From an uncultured Bacteroidales bacterium (GTDB lineage: Bacteria > Bacteroidota > Bacteroidia > Bacteroidales > P3), in NCBI GenBank assembly GCA_946540365.1, contig CAMNIH010000006.1:1-29022 (forward strand): a DNA stretch of 29,022 nucleotides, read 5' to 3'. The notes beneath the pieces are model-generated. The model did no database searches. It was not told the origin of the DNA and saw nothing but the letters and a program-made list of their open reading frames with translations. This document shows, piece by piece, positions 1-7,658 of the stretch; positions within the stretch are counted from its first letter, which is position 1, and each line of letters begins with the position of its first letter. Both the position numbers and the translations under genes were made by a program.

Positions 1-133
1 GCTCGTAGGGGTCGCCCTTCAGCGGACGCAGGTCGCTGCACACCACGTTGTTGTCGCCATAGATGTCTCTCAGATTACGTGTCAGCTCGCTGCCAATTTG
101 GCCGCCGGCACCGACGATAAGAATCTTTTTCAT
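1..133 (-). CDS. NAD-dependent epimerase/L-threonine dehydrogenase-like SDR protein (partial)
   Basis: Only the first 44 residues are present; the rest lies beyond the left edge. The N-terminus starts MKKILIVGAGGQIGSEL, which is a Rossmann-fold NAD(P)-binding motif (GxGGQIG at residues 8-14) directly after a hydrophobic strand. It continues through LTRNLRDIYG to a strand ending SDLRP, where an acidic residue would bind the adenine ribose. The GAGGQIGSEL wording is typical of short-chain-dehydrogenase-type L-threonine 3-dehydrogenases and related sugar epimerases annotated in Bacteroidetes. If it is the threonine enzyme, it oxidises threonine to 2-amino-3-ketobutyrate in the cytoplasm. The catalytic YxxxK is off-window, so epimerase versus threonine dehydrogenase cannot be decided. 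It has a 167-bp upstream gap with its own promoter-like box and is probably transcribed independently of the genes above it. Confidence 0.85.
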   Translation of the reverse strand, partial: MKKILIVGAGGQIGSELTRNLRDIYGDNNVVCSDLRPLKGDPYE

Positions 134-176
134 TGTCTCTATACTTTATTAATTTCCTTGTAATAAACAATATATC

Positions 177-193
177 ATGCCATTGCATGGCAT
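177..193. repeat. 17-bp perfect inverted repeat in the leader of the SDR gene
   Basis: The sequence reads ATGCCAT-TGC-ATGGCAT: perfect 7-bp arms around a 3-nt centre. It lies between the proposed promoter box (216-223) and the start codon at 133, so it would be inside the transcribed leader. It could be an operator or a small RNA hairpin; nothing in the sequence decides between them. Confidence 0.45.
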
Positions 194-215
194 CGCCGCC
201 CCGCAATGACAAGCG

Positions 216-223
216 CAAAGATA
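216..223 (-). promoter_or_regulatory. Bacteroidetes-type -7 promoter box (TATCTTTG)
   Basis: On the minus strand the sequence TATCTTTG matches the Bacteroidetes sigma-ABfr -7 consensus TAnnTTTG exactly. It sits below an AT-rich stretch and about 80 nt upstream of the start codon at 133. A matching -33 TTTG is not clear; only a T-run lies about 24-28 nt upstream. The predicted start of transcription is near 209, giving a leader of about 75 nt. Confidence 0.5.
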
Positions 224-300
224 CATAAAAAATTTAATTATCAGTGAAAAAGTCCCCCACGGGGCGGTAGATTGTGAGGGTGTGCGGTAGGTTGTCGCCG

Positions 301-783
301 TCATTTCTCCCCGGTGTCGTCGTGGGGTTCGGGCAGCGACGGGTCGGAGGGGGCGGCCGGTGGGTTCTCGTCGGCCGTCAGCTGGCGCATGAGCATGTAG
401 TAGACGGCCACGAAGAGGAGCGCCATCATCACGTCGCCCAGCCCCACGAAGCCGCGACCGAGGAAGAGCAGCGGCAGGAGCAGGAGCAGCAGGCGGGCGA
501 GGGTGTAGCAGTGGAAGCCCGTCCAGCGCAGACGCCACATGAGGGCGGCGCCCAGCACCTCGAGCACGTAGAGCAGGCCGGCCCCGGCGAAGTAGCCGCG
601 CGGCATCTCGAACATCCGTTGCATCATCACGTTGAACTCCTCGGGCAGCAGGCCGGGATTGTCGGCGTAGACCTGCTGCATGGTGGGCAGCAGCAGCCCC
701 ATCATCAGGTAGCTGAAGGCGTTCAGCCCGGCAAAGATAAAGGTGATCACCAGCAGTATCCGAAACAAAGTCTTTTGTTGCAT
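301..783 (-). CDS. Small four-helix integral membrane protein, function unknown
   Basis: This 160-residue protein has four predicted transmembrane segments at about residues 8-33, 63-83, 90-108 and 112-132. A charged, proline-rich tail follows (residues 137-160, ending DDTGEK), probably cytoplasmic or periplasmic. The loop between helices 1 and 2 is about 30 residues and Met-rich (NVMMQRMFEMPRG). I see no catalytic motif and do not recognise a family with a known role. The start is preceded by an A-rich stretch (AATAAAAAGAT) typical of Bacteroidetes translation starts. It is separated from nadK by 278 bp of repeat-rich DNA and from the next gene by 167 bp, so it is probably a single-gene unit. 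No clear TAnnTTTG box is visible upstream. Confidence 0.75.
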   Translation of the reverse strand: MQQKTLFRILLVITFIFAGLNAFSYLMMGLLLPTMQQVYADNPGLLPEEFNVMMQRMFEMPRGYFAGAGLLYVLEVLGAALMWRLRWTGFHCYTLARLLLLLLPLLFLGRGFVGLGDVMMALLFVAVYYMLMRQLTADENPPAAPSDPSLPEPHDDTGEK

Positions 784-832
784 ATCTTTTTATTTTTGAT
801 TTCTAAATTTTGGTTTTCAAGTGGGAGGATGT

Positions 833-978
833 GCTCCGTAGGAGCTGCCTATCAATAGTATGTGTGGTTTTTCGGCTTTCCTGTCCATGAGGGGCGTGCC
901 GCCGCGGTTGAAGGCACGCCCCTCAGGGGGAATCATCTTCGTTTGCGATTGTCTATTGAAAGGAAAGCCCTACGGGCT
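833..978. repeat. Composite palindromic intergenic element (REP/MITE-like)
   Basis: Several inverted repeats are packed into 146 bp. GCTCC-GTA-GGAGC lies at 833-845. A perfect 13-bp stem (TGAGGGGCGTGCC at 888-900 with its complement at 913-925) has a 12-nt loop. A short AGCCC-TAC-GGGCT hairpin lies at 966-978. GGCTTTCCT at 874-882 is complementary to AGGAAAGCC at 961-969, and TCAATAG at 852-858 to CTATTGA at 953-959. No coding frame is supported. Neither side of the main stem has a clear T-run, so it is not a standard terminator. The layout looks like a repeated extragenic palindrome. Confidence 0.55.
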
Positions 979-980
979 AT

Positions 981-1054
981 TTTGATTTTTTTACTTTTTT
1001 TGATTTTTTTACTTTTTATTTATTAGTTTTTAATTTTTAATTTTTAATTTTTAA
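981..1054. repeat. AT-rich tandem repeats downstream of nadK
   Basis: An exact 18-bp tandem duplication (unit TTTGATTTTTTTACTTTT) occupies 981-998 and 999-1016. After a short spacer there are four copies of a 7-bp unit TTTTTAA at 1027-1054. Two further TTTTTAA units occur at 9048-9061. The stretch lies just after the nadK stop and encodes nothing. It is an abrupt AT-rich island in GC-rich surroundings. Confidence 0.7.
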
Positions 1055-1061
1055 TTTATTC

Positions 1062-1886
1062 TCACCCCCTGACCTCGGTGCCCCACATGAGTTTTTCGCG
1101 GATGGCGCTGTAGAAGTTCTGATGGCCCAGACGCACCAGCCGGATGCTGAAGGGTGCGCGGCGCAGGTGTACCTCGGTCCCGGCGCCGAGGGTGGTGCGG
1201 CTCGAGTCGCGCCCCAGGAAGCAGTCGGAGCCCACGCGCAGGCGCAGGTCGGCGGTGTCGGGGATGATGATGGGGCGCAGGGTGAGGGTGTGGGCCGAGA
1301 TGGGCGTGACGAGCAGGCAGCGCGAGTCGGGCGTCAGGATGGGGCCGCCGCAGGAGAGCGAGTAGGCCGTCGAGCCGGTGGGGGTGGCCACGATGACGCC
1401 GTCGCCGGCATAGGTGGCCACGTAGTCGCCGTTGACGTACACCTCGGTTTTGAGGAGCGACGCCTCCTCTGTGCGGTGCAGGAATACCTCGTTGAGGGCA
1501 TACTGGGTGGGGAGCGCGGAACGGGTGGTGGAGAGCTGGAGCAGGGTGCGCTCTTCGAGCGAGAAATCGCCGTTCAGGAGGCTTTCCGCCACGCCGTGGA
1601 GGTTGTCCCGTCCCACGGTCGTCAGGAAGCCCAGATGGCCGAAATTGATGCCCAGCACGGGCGGGAAACGCCCGGGGGCGCCGCTTCCGATGAACTGGAT
1701 CGAGCTTAGCAGGGTGCCGTCGCCTCCGATCGAGAAGAGGAAGTCGCAGCCGTCGGCCGCCCCCGAAGGGCTGCCGTCGCGCAGTTCGCAGGTCTCGATG
1801 CCGTGGCGGTGCAGTTGCTCGGTCAACAGCTGCAGGCAGGGTTCGGCGTCGGGGTCGATGTGGCGATAGTAGAGTGCTATTTTCAT
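1062..1886 (-). CDS. nadK: NAD kinase
   Basis: Phosphorylates NAD at the adenosine 2'-hydroxyl to make NADP in the cytoplasm, using ATP or polyphosphate. The 274-residue protein has the family signature GGDGT at residues 54-58, whose Asp56 is the expected catalytic base. It also has GINFGHLGFLT (about 79-89), the NE pair at 132-133 and GDGVIVATPTGSTAYSLS (161-178), which binds the nicotinamide-side ribose. The length is slightly short but normal for bacterial NadK. I chose the ATG at 1886 because MKIALYYRH is the usual N-terminal strand; the frame stays open upstream but that translation is not protein-like. It begins 5 bp after the stop of the T9SS type B protein, so the two are probably cotranscribed with the ABC exporter. 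It is followed by a repeat-rich gap. Confidence 0.95.
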   Translation of the reverse strand: MKIALYYRHIDPDAEPCLQLLTEQLHRHGIETCELRDGSPSGAADGCDFLFSIGGDGTLLSSIQFIGSGAPGRFPPVLGINFGHLGFLTTVGRDNLHGVAESLLNGDFSLEERTLLQLSTTRSALPTQYALNEVFLHRTEEASLLKTEVYVNGDYVATYAGDGVIVATPTGSTAYSLSCGGPILTPDSRCLLVTPISAHTLTLRPIIIPDTADLRLRVGSDCFLGRDSSRTTLGAGTEVHLRRAPFSIRLVRLGHQNFYSAIREKLMWGTEVRG

Positions 1887-1891
1887 GATGT

Positions 1892-3076
1892 TTATTTTAT
1901 CAACAGTACTGTTCCGGTGTATGTCTTGATGGATTCTGTGTTGTAGCGGCACCGCAGGCGGTAGGTGTAGGCCCCCTGGGGTGTCTGGTCGGAGGGGGTC
2001 CAGCCGGCGTTGGGGTCGGTGGTCTGGTAGACGAGCATGCCGCTGCGGTTGTAGACGGCCAGTTCGTACAGGTCGCCGTTCAGGCCCTGCAGCACCGGCC
2101 GGAAGCATCCGTCGGGGCTGCCGCCCACCACGATGATGTTCGGGAACCATGCCGCCGGCTGCGGCGGGTCGGGCACCACCACGCAGCGGGTCGACGAGTA
2201 GTGCTCGTTCATGCCGCAGGCGTCGAGGACCCCCAGCTGGTAGCAGTGCAGCGAGTCGTAGGGGTCGATGTCGCGGTCGGTATAGCGGGCCGTGCCGCCG
2301 TCGAGGGTGGCGATGGCGCGCCAGGGCGTGCCGTCGATGCTGCGGTAGAGGGTGTATTCGAAGTCGGGGTCGGTCTGCAGCTGCAGCACCACGGAGCGGT
2401 CGACGCTGTCGTAGGCCGCCGCGTCGATCTCCACCACCGATGCGCTGTCCACGGTGCGGCGTTCAATGGCGACGATGTTCGACTGTGCGCTCCATCCGCT
2501 GTCGCCTTCGGCCACGACGCGCAGCCAGACGCGTGTGACGGCCTCCGACATCTCGAAGGAGTGGTGCAGCGCGTTGCTGTCGCGGGTGGTGTAGAAGTCG
2601 GTGTAGTGGTCGTAGAAGGGCTCCAGCTTTACCTGCAGCCGGTACAAGGGTTGCCCGTCGGGCATGCCGGTGTAGGGGTTCCACCTGATGTCGACGCTGG
2701 TCTCGCATTCGGGCACCTCGGCCTGCACCACCATGTTGCCGAACGGCGGCGTCAGGGCGCTGACGTTCCTCGCGCTGTCGAAGACGTGTATGCGGTAGGT
2801 GTGTGTCTCTAAGGGACTATGGTCAAGGCAGATGTAGGTGGTGTCTAACCGTCCGAAGACGGTGTCGTAGTCCACGCAGGGCATGCCGGTGCAGATGTGG
2901 TAGCCCATGGTGTTGCTGTCGCTGCTCGGTCGCCAGCGCAGCATGATCTGCTGGCTGGCGCTGTCGACCGTGGCCATCCACCGGCTGACGGGGGCCACCG
3001 GCTCCTGCGCCCCGGCGGCCAGCGGGAGCAGCAGAAGAAGTAGTAGCAGGATATGTGCCCGATGTCGCCTCATCAT
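1892..3076 (-). CDS. Secreted surface protein with fibronectin-III-like domains and a T9SS type B sorting domain
   Basis: The 394-residue protein starts with a signal peptide: an Arg-rich start, a run of Leu and a cleavage site near AAGAQ (about residue 24). Three beta-sandwich, fibronectin-III-like stretches follow. The last ~80 residues read WFPNIIVVGG...LYELAVYNRSGMLVYQT...GWTPS...GAYTYRLR...TGTVLLIK. This matches the gliding-motility-associated (CHU_C/type B) C-terminal domain, which directs export by the type IX system and surface attachment. Its ATG at 3076 overlaps the TGA of the ABC exporter by 4 nt (ATGA), which suggests translational coupling. A second possible ATG is the next codon. 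The ligand is unknown; I see no enzyme motif. nadK follows 5 bp downstream. Confidence 0.85.
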   Translation of the reverse strand: MMRRHRAHILLLLLLLLPLAAGAQEPVAPVSRWMATVDSASQQIMLRWRPSSDSNTMGYHICTGMPCVDYDTVFGRLDTTYICLDHSPLETHTYRIHVFDSARNVSALTPPFGNMVVQAEVPECETSVDIRWNPYTGMPDGQPLYRLQVKLEPFYDHYTDFYTTRDSNALHHSFEMSEAVTRVWLRVVAEGDSGWSAQSNIVAIERRTVDSASVVEIDAAAYDSVDRSVVLQLQTDPDFEYTLYRSIDGTPWRAIATLDGGTARYTDRDIDPYDSLHCYQLGVLDACGMNEHYSSTRCVVVPDPPQPAAWFPNIIVVGGSPDGCFRPVLQGLNGDLYELAVYNRSGMLVYQTTDPNAGWTPSDQTPQGAYTYRLRCRYNTESIKTYTGTVLLIK

Positions 3077-4881
3077 TCCACGGATTGAAGGGCCACCAGG
3101 TGGCTGTAGCGTCCACCGAGGGCCATCAGTTGGTCGTGCGTGCCCTCTTCGGCGATGCGGCCGCCGTCGAGCACCACGATGTGGTCGGCGTTGCGCACCG
3201 TCGACAGGCGGTGGGCGATGACGAGGGCGGTGCGGTCGTGCAGCACGGTGTCGAGGGTCTGCTGCAGCTGGCGTTCGTTTTCGGTGTCGAGGGCCGAGGT
3301 GGCCTCGTCGAGGATCAGCAGTTCGGGGTTGCGCAGCAGGGCGCGTGCGATGCTGATGCGCTGCCGCTGGCCGCCGCTGAGCAGGCTGCCGCCTTCGCCG
3401 AGGTTGGTGTCGTAGCCCTGGGGCAGGGCGCTGATGAAGTCGTGGGCTTGTGCGGCGCGGGCTGCCGCCTCGATGTCGGCGCGGGTGGCGTCGGGGCGTC
3501 CGAAGGCGATGTTGGCGGCCACGCTGTCGTTGAAGAGCAGGGTGTCCTGTGCCACGACGCCGATGCGGCGCCGCAGGTCGGCCAAGGGCCACTCGTTCAC
3601 CGGCACGCCGTCGAAGAGCAGGCTGCCGCCCTGGATGTCGTAGTAGCGCCCGATGAGGTCGGCGATGGTCGACTTGCCGCTGCCCGAGGCACCCACGAGC
3701 GCCACGGTGCGGCCCCGCATAACGCGGAGGCTCACCTCGTGCAGCACCGGCGTGTCGGGGCTGTAGCCGAAGGTCACGTTCCGCAGCTCCACCAGGGGGG
3801 TGTCCGTCCGGCTCGCGGCGGCCGGCCGGGCCGGCATGGACGGCTCCTCCTCTTCCGACAGGAAAGCGGCCACCCGCTCCTCGCAGGCACGTCCTTTCTT
3901 GATCTGCGACACGGCGGTGGAGAGGTCTTTGGCCGGCGGTATCATCAGCACGAACATCATCACGTAGCTGATAAAGAGGTCGGCCGTCAGGCCGTGGTCG
4001 CCCCGCATGATGAGCAGCGAGCCGAAGAGCAGGATGCCCACCACGATCACGTTGCCTAAGAAGTCGCTGACGGGCGAGGCGGCATAGATGCGGCGGTACA
4101 TGGCTGTGCGGCGCCGTGCATAGTCGCGGTTGTAGGAGCGGAAGCGGCTGTTGCTGAAGTCGATGGCCGTGTAGGCCTTGATGACCTTCAGGCCGCCGAT
4201 GGTCTCGTCGGTGAGCGATATGAGGCGCGAGTTCATCTCCTGCACGGCCTTCGAGCTGCGCTTCAGGCGGCGCGAGAGGCTCGAGATGACGAAGGCCACC
4301 AGGGGTAGCATGCAGAGCACGAAGAGTGTCAGTTTGACGTTGAGGTAGAACAGCATGGCTAAGTAGAGCACCATGCCCACCACCGCGGTCAGCAGCATCT
4401 GTATCGAGCCGAGGATGTTGTCGTCGTATTCCACCATGTCGCTGCCGAAGCGGGCCAGCACGTCGCCCTTGCGGTGACGGTCATAGTAGGCCACGGGCAG
4501 CCGCATCGCTTTGTGGAAAAGGTCGTTGCGGATGTCGCGCACGATAAGTACGCGCAGGGTGCCTATTGTGGCTGCCGCTAAGTAGCCGAAGATGTTCTTC
4601 AGGGTGTAGAGCACGAAGATGATCCCCGAGAAGAGCAGCAGCGCATTCAGTCGGCCGAAGCCGATCAGCCACCGGTAGAGTCCCTCGAGCCACTGCGCCA
4701 CCAGGTTGCCGGTGGTGGCGGCCGTGGCGGTTTCTTCGCCGAAGAGGATCTTCAGGAAGTCGGCCACCGACAGCGCCGTGGCCATGGTGAACACCACGCT
4801 CAGCACGACCAAGAGCAAATACAGCACCCCACGGGCACTGTAAGGCTTGGCGTATCTGTATGTTATATTCTTGATTAACAT
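3073..4881 (-). CDS. MsbA-like ABC exporter (fused permease and ATPase)
   Basis: At 602 residues this is a half-transporter expected to work as a homodimer in the inner membrane. The first ~350 residues hold six membrane helices of the type I exporter fold, with the helices beginning near residue 20. The nucleotide-binding domain starts near 365. It has Walker A GASGSGKST (397-405, Lys403), the Q-loop near VVAQDTLLF, signature LSGGQ (501-505), Walker B LLILDE with catalytic Glu526, and the H-loop His557. All key residues are intact, so it should be active. The closest functional class is MsbA/lipid or multidrug exporters, but substrate cannot be read from sequence. It follows purB after 103 bp and overlaps the start of a T9SS type B surface protein by 4 nt. 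Confidence 0.9.
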   Translation of the reverse strand: MLIKNITYRYAKPYSARGVLYLLLVVLSVVFTMATALSVADFLKILFGEETATAATTGNLVAQWLEGLYRWLIGFGRLNALLLFSGIIFVLYTLKNIFGYLAAATIGTLRVLIVRDIRNDLFHKAMRLPVAYYDRHRKGDVLARFGSDMVEYDDNILGSIQMLLTAVVGMVLYLAMLFYLNVKLTLFVLCMLPLVAFVISSLSRRLKRSSKAVQEMNSRLISLTDETIGGLKVIKAYTAIDFSNSRFRSYNRDYARRRTAMYRRIYAASPVSDFLGNVIVVGILLFGSLLIMRGDHGLTADLFISYVMMFVLMIPPAKDLSTAVSQIKKGRACEERVAAFLSEEEEPSMPARPAAASRTDTPLVELRNVTFGYSPDTPVLHEVSLRVMRGRTVALVGASGSGKSTIADLIGRYYDIQGGSLLFDGVPVNEWPLADLRRRIGVVAQDTLLFNDSVAANIAFGRPDATRADIEAAARAAQAHDFISALPQGYDTNLGEGGSLLSGGQRQRISIARALLRNPELLILDEATSALDTENERQLQQTLDTVLHDRTALVIAHRLSTVRNADHIVVLDGGRIAEEGTHDQLMALGGRYSHLVALQSVE

Positions 4882-4984
4882 CGTGGTGCGTTTTATTCAG
4901 TACCATGTGAGAGTGTGTGAAGGCCCGTCGCGATGATGGCAGGCGGGCCTGCCGGGTGCAGCGTGGAGGGGGAGTGCCTCGCGG
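4882..4984. other. Intergenic gap between purB and the ABC exporter with a small hairpin
   Basis: The 103-bp gap contains a perfect 7-bp inverted repeat, GGCAGGC at 4938-4944 and GCCTGCC at 4947-4953. It is not followed by a T-run on the minus strand, so it is unlikely to be a simple intrinsic terminator. I see no TAnnTTTG box upstream of the exporter, which suggests readthrough from purB. Confidence 0.4.
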
Positions 4985-6334
4985 TCAGAGGGTGTAGCCG
5001 ATGTAGTTGTGCGGCGTGATCTTCTTCAGGCGCTGGCGTACCTCGTCCGACACCTCGAGGGTGTCCACGAAGGCGCTGATGGTCTGAGCGGTGACCTTCT
5101 CGTTGGTGCGGGTCAGCTGCTTCAGGGCTTCGTAGGGGTTGGGGTAGCCCACCGAGCGCAGGATGGTCTGGATGGCTTCGGCCACCACGGCCCAGTTGTT
5201 CTCCAGGTCGCGGTAGAGGGCCTGCTCGTTGAGGAGCAGCTTGCCGAGGCCTTTCTCGAGCGAGGCCAGCGAGATGAGGGTGTGGGCGACGGGCACGCCG
5301 ATGTTGCGGCTGACGGTGCTGTCGGTCAGGTCGCGCTGCAGGCGCGAGACGGGCAGCTTGTGGCTCAGGTGCTCGAAGATGGCGTTGGCCAGGCCCAGGT
5401 TGCCCTCGGCGTTCTCGAAGTCGATGGGGTTCACCTTGTGGGGCATGGCGCTGGAGCCCACTTCGCCGGCTTTGATGCGCTGCTTGAAGTATTCCATCGA
5501 GACGTAGGTCCACACGTCGCGGCAGAGGTCGATGAGGATGACGTTGAGGCGCTTGCAGGCGTCGAACCAGGCGGCCATCATGTCGTAGTTCTCGATCTGT
5601 GTGGTCAGCTGCTGGCGTTCGAGGCCGAGGTGGTTGGCCACGAAGTCGTTGCCGAAGGCGCGCCAGTCCACGTCGGGGAAGGCGGCCAGGTGGGCGTTGA
5701 AGTTGCCCGTGGCGCCGCCGAATTTGGCGGTGAAGGGCAGGCGCTCCAGCTCGTCGAGCTGGCGGCGCAGGCGATAGGCGAAGACGCCCCACTCCTTGCC
5801 CAGCGTGGTCGGCGAGGCCGGCTGGCCGTGGGTGTGGGCCAGCATCGGGATGTCGCGCCACTCGGCGGCTTTCTCGTCGAGCATGGCCAGCACACGCCGG
5901 TAGGCGGGCAGCAGCACCACGCTGCAGCATTCCTTCATGCTCAGCGGCACGCTGGTATTGTTGATGTCCTGCGACGTGAGGCCGAAGTGGATGAATTCCT
6001 TGAGGTCGGCCAGGCCCATCTGGTCGAAGCGCCCCTTGAGGAAGTACTCGACGGCCTTGACGTCGTGGTTGGTGGTCTTCTCGATTTCTTTGATGCTGAG
6101 GGCATCGTCGTCGGTGAAGTGGCGGTAGATGTCGCGCAGCTCCTCGGCGCGGTCGGCCACGGCGGCCAGCTGGGGCCGTTGGGTTTTGAGGCGGTCGGCC
6201 AGCGCGATGAAGTACTCCACTTCCACGCGGACGCGGTATTTAATCAGAGCCCCTTCGGAGAAGTAGGGGGCCAGGCATTCGGTCTTGCCACGGTAGCGCC
6301 CGTCGACGGGCGAGACGGCATTGAGTGTGTTCAT
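4985..6334 (-). CDS. purB: Adenylosuccinate lyase
   Basis: Catalyses two fumarate-releasing steps of purine synthesis: SAICAR to AICAR, and adenylosuccinate to AMP. It acts in the cytoplasm as a homotetramer. The 449-residue protein has the fumarase/aspartase superfamily signature GSSAMPHKVNP at residues 293-303, whose serine loop supplies the catalytic base. It also has HTHGQPA at 167-173 (catalytic His), TSQD at 120-123 and the N-terminal SPVDGRY motif. The N-terminus and IEKTTNHDVKAVEYFL are characteristic of the PurB form found in E. coli and Bacteroidetes. The frame is intact and of normal length. It starts 6 bp after a small lipoprotein gene and is probably in the same transcript as murA upstream. 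Confidence 0.96.
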   Translation of the reverse strand: MNTLNAVSPVDGRYRGKTECLAPYFSEGALIKYRVRVEVEYFIALADRLKTQRPQLAAVADRAEELRDIYRHFTDDDALSIKEIEKTTNHDVKAVEYFLKGRFDQMGLADLKEFIHFGLTSQDINNTSVPLSMKECCSVVLLPAYRRVLAMLDEKAAEWRDIPMLAHTHGQPASPTTLGKEWGVFAYRLRRQLDELERLPFTAKFGGATGNFNAHLAAFPDVDWRAFGNDFVANHLGLERQQLTTQIENYDMMAAWFDACKRLNVILIDLCRDVWTYVSMEYFKQRIKAGEVGSSAMPHKVNPIDFENAEGNLGLANAIFEHLSHKLPVSRLQRDLTDSTVSRNIGVPVAHTLISLASLEKGLGKLLLNEQALYRDLENNWAVVAEAIQTILRSVGYPNPYEALKQLTRTNEKVTAQTISAFVDTLEVSDEVRQRLKKITPHNYIGYTL

Positions 6335-6340
6335 TACGGG

Positions 6341-6832
6341 TTAGTTTACTTTGTTGAAAGTCACGTTTTCGATGCCCACCAGGGTGCTTGTCGCCGTGGT
6401 GCCGTCCACCTTGAAGGTGAACGAGCCGAAGTCCTCGCGCGCACGCGCCAGTTCGGCGTCGGTCATCGGGTACCAGCTGTAGCCGCTCGCAAGGGTGAGC
6501 GTGCTGGCGTCGAGGTTGCCGGCCATCCACTCCCAGTTGGTCATGTTCCCCTCCTCGTCGTAGGCCACGTTGGTGTAGGCCTGGGAGGCTTCGGTGATGT
6601 GGTAGGTCACCACGTCGTTGTTCCAGGTGTAGGTCCCTTTCAGGTGCTGGCCCCAGGCGATAATGTAGAGGTCGAGGTTCTGCTCGCCGAAGAGGGCCAC
6701 GAAGGCGATGTCGTCAGGGGTGTCGGCCATGCGGGGGGCTTCCCAGCGGCCGGTGAGGGTGGTTTCGTCTTTGGTACACGACACGCCCAACAGGGCGGCA
6801 ACGGCCATGAGGGCCAAGAATAACTTTTTCAT
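6341..6832 (-). CDS. Small lipocalin-like putative lipoprotein
   Basis: The 163-residue protein begins with a lipoprotein signal peptide: MKKLF, a hydrophobic core and the lipobox LLGVSC, with lipidated Cys19 followed by Thr-Lys-Asp-Glu. The mature part (LTGRWEAPRM..., LKGTYTWNNDVVTYHITE..., TLASGYSWYPM) alternates short beta strands. The LTGRW opening resembles lipocalin-like domains of Bacteroidetes lipoproteins; this is a fold-level resemblance and not a functional assignment. It is probably tethered in the periplasm or outer membrane. It lies 44 bp after the CpsB-type phosphatase and 6 bp before purB, so it is likely cotranscribed although unrelated in function. The upstream gap is AT-rich without an obvious promoter box. 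Confidence 0.75.
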   Translation of the reverse strand: MKKLFLALMAVAALLGVSCTKDETTLTGRWEAPRMADTPDDIAFVALFGEQNLDLYIIAWGQHLKGTYTWNNDVVTYHITEASQAYTNVAYDEEGNMTNWEWMAGNLDASTLTLASGYSWYPMTDAELARAREDFGSFTFKVDGTTATSTLVGIENVTFNKVN

Positions 6833-6876
6833 AACGGTTCGGGTTTTTATTTGTGTTGGTGTTTGTTAAATCGTTT

Positions 6877-7617
6877 TCACAGTGTGTGGTTCATGAACTG
6901 GTGCTTCTCGAGGAGGCGTTCCATCTTGCGGCTACGGCTGAGGTCGCTGAGGGCCTGGGCGTAGAGGTTGTTGTGGGTGTCGGTGCCCAGGAAGCTGATC
7001 CACCCGCGGTCGATCATGGTCAGGGCCCTCCGTTTGGGTTCCTCGCCGTAGAAGCCGCCGAGCGACAGCACGTTGCTCTGGAGGTAGACCCCCTGGTTGA
7101 GCAGCTGCTCGATGCGGCTGCCGTTGATGTTGAGGTAGGGGTAGCGCTCGGGGTGGGCCAGGATGACCTCGTAGCCGCGGGTCTGCAGTTCGAAGATCAT
7201 CTCGTCGCATCCCGGCATCTGCTCGTGGAGCGAGAGTTCGACGAGCAGGTATTTGTCGTTGATCTTCAGGAAGCGCGGTTGCTCGAGGCGTTGGGCGAAG
7301 CCCCGGTCGATGCGGTATTCGCCGGCGATGCCGGCCATCTCGATCTCGATGCCCGCTTCGGCGGCGGCCTGGCGCAGCTGGCCGTAGCGACGCACGATGT
7401 CGTCCTCGTCGTTCGGGAAGCGCGGCACGCAGAAATGGGGGGTGATATATACCTTCTTGTACCCTACGGCCTGGAGGGTCTGCAGGCAGTTGATGCTCTC
7501 CTCGATACATTTCGACCCGTCGTCGACGGTCGGAATGAGGTGGCAATGCATATCGGTACCCAAGGTGGCGAAGATGGGCCGTGGGTTGTTGTTCTTCTTG
7601 AAGAGGTGGAAGTTCAT
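6877..7617 (-). CDS. CpsB/CapC-type PHP-fold protein-tyrosine phosphatase
   Basis: The 246-residue protein has the PHP-superfamily metal-binding pattern: TDMHCHLIPTVDDGSK near the N-terminus (His24, His26, then Asp-Asp), YITPHF, a Glu in LLVELSLHE, VILAHPERYPYL, and FLGTDTHNN near the C-terminus. This matches the manganese-dependent tyrosine phosphatases CpsB/CapC/YwqE, which dephosphorylate bacterial tyrosine kinases that control capsule and exopolysaccharide polymerisation. No kinase or capsule gene is next to it here: it lies between murA (41 bp upstream) and a lipoprotein gene, so its partner must be elsewhere. The N-terminal FKKNNNPRPIF is typical of Bacteroidetes members. The start at 7617 puts the first metal-ligand motif at the normal distance. 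Confidence 0.9.
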   Translation of the reverse strand: MNFHLFKKNNNPRPIFATLGTDMHCHLIPTVDDGSKCIEESINCLQTLQAVGYKKVYITPHFCVPRFPNDEDDIVRRYGQLRQAAAEAGIEIEMAGIAGEYRIDRGFAQRLEQPRFLKINDKYLLVELSLHEQMPGCDEMIFELQTRGYEVILAHPERYPYLNINGSRIEQLLNQGVYLQSNVLSLGGFYGEEPKRRALTMIDRGWISFLGTDTHNNLYAQALSDLSRSRKMERLLEKHQFMNHTL

Positions 7618-7658
7618 GATGGCAGTGCTTTGCTGGTAGGTGACAGTGGGGTAGGGGG

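Noticed and set aside
888..925. Intrinsic terminator for nadK
   Set aside because: The stem is strong, but neither strand has a T-run directly after it; it lies about 140 bp beyond the nadK stop and looks more like a dispersed palindrome.
1887..2150. N-terminal extension of NAD kinase by 88 residues
   Set aside because: The extension is Arg/Pro/His-rich and is antiframe readthrough of the T9SS type B sorting domain; the normal NadK N-terminus starts at 1886.
5009..6823. Plus-strand 604-codon open frame over purB and the lipoprotein
   Set aside because: It spans two recognisable minus-strand genes and their junction and has no domain, start context or plausible composition.
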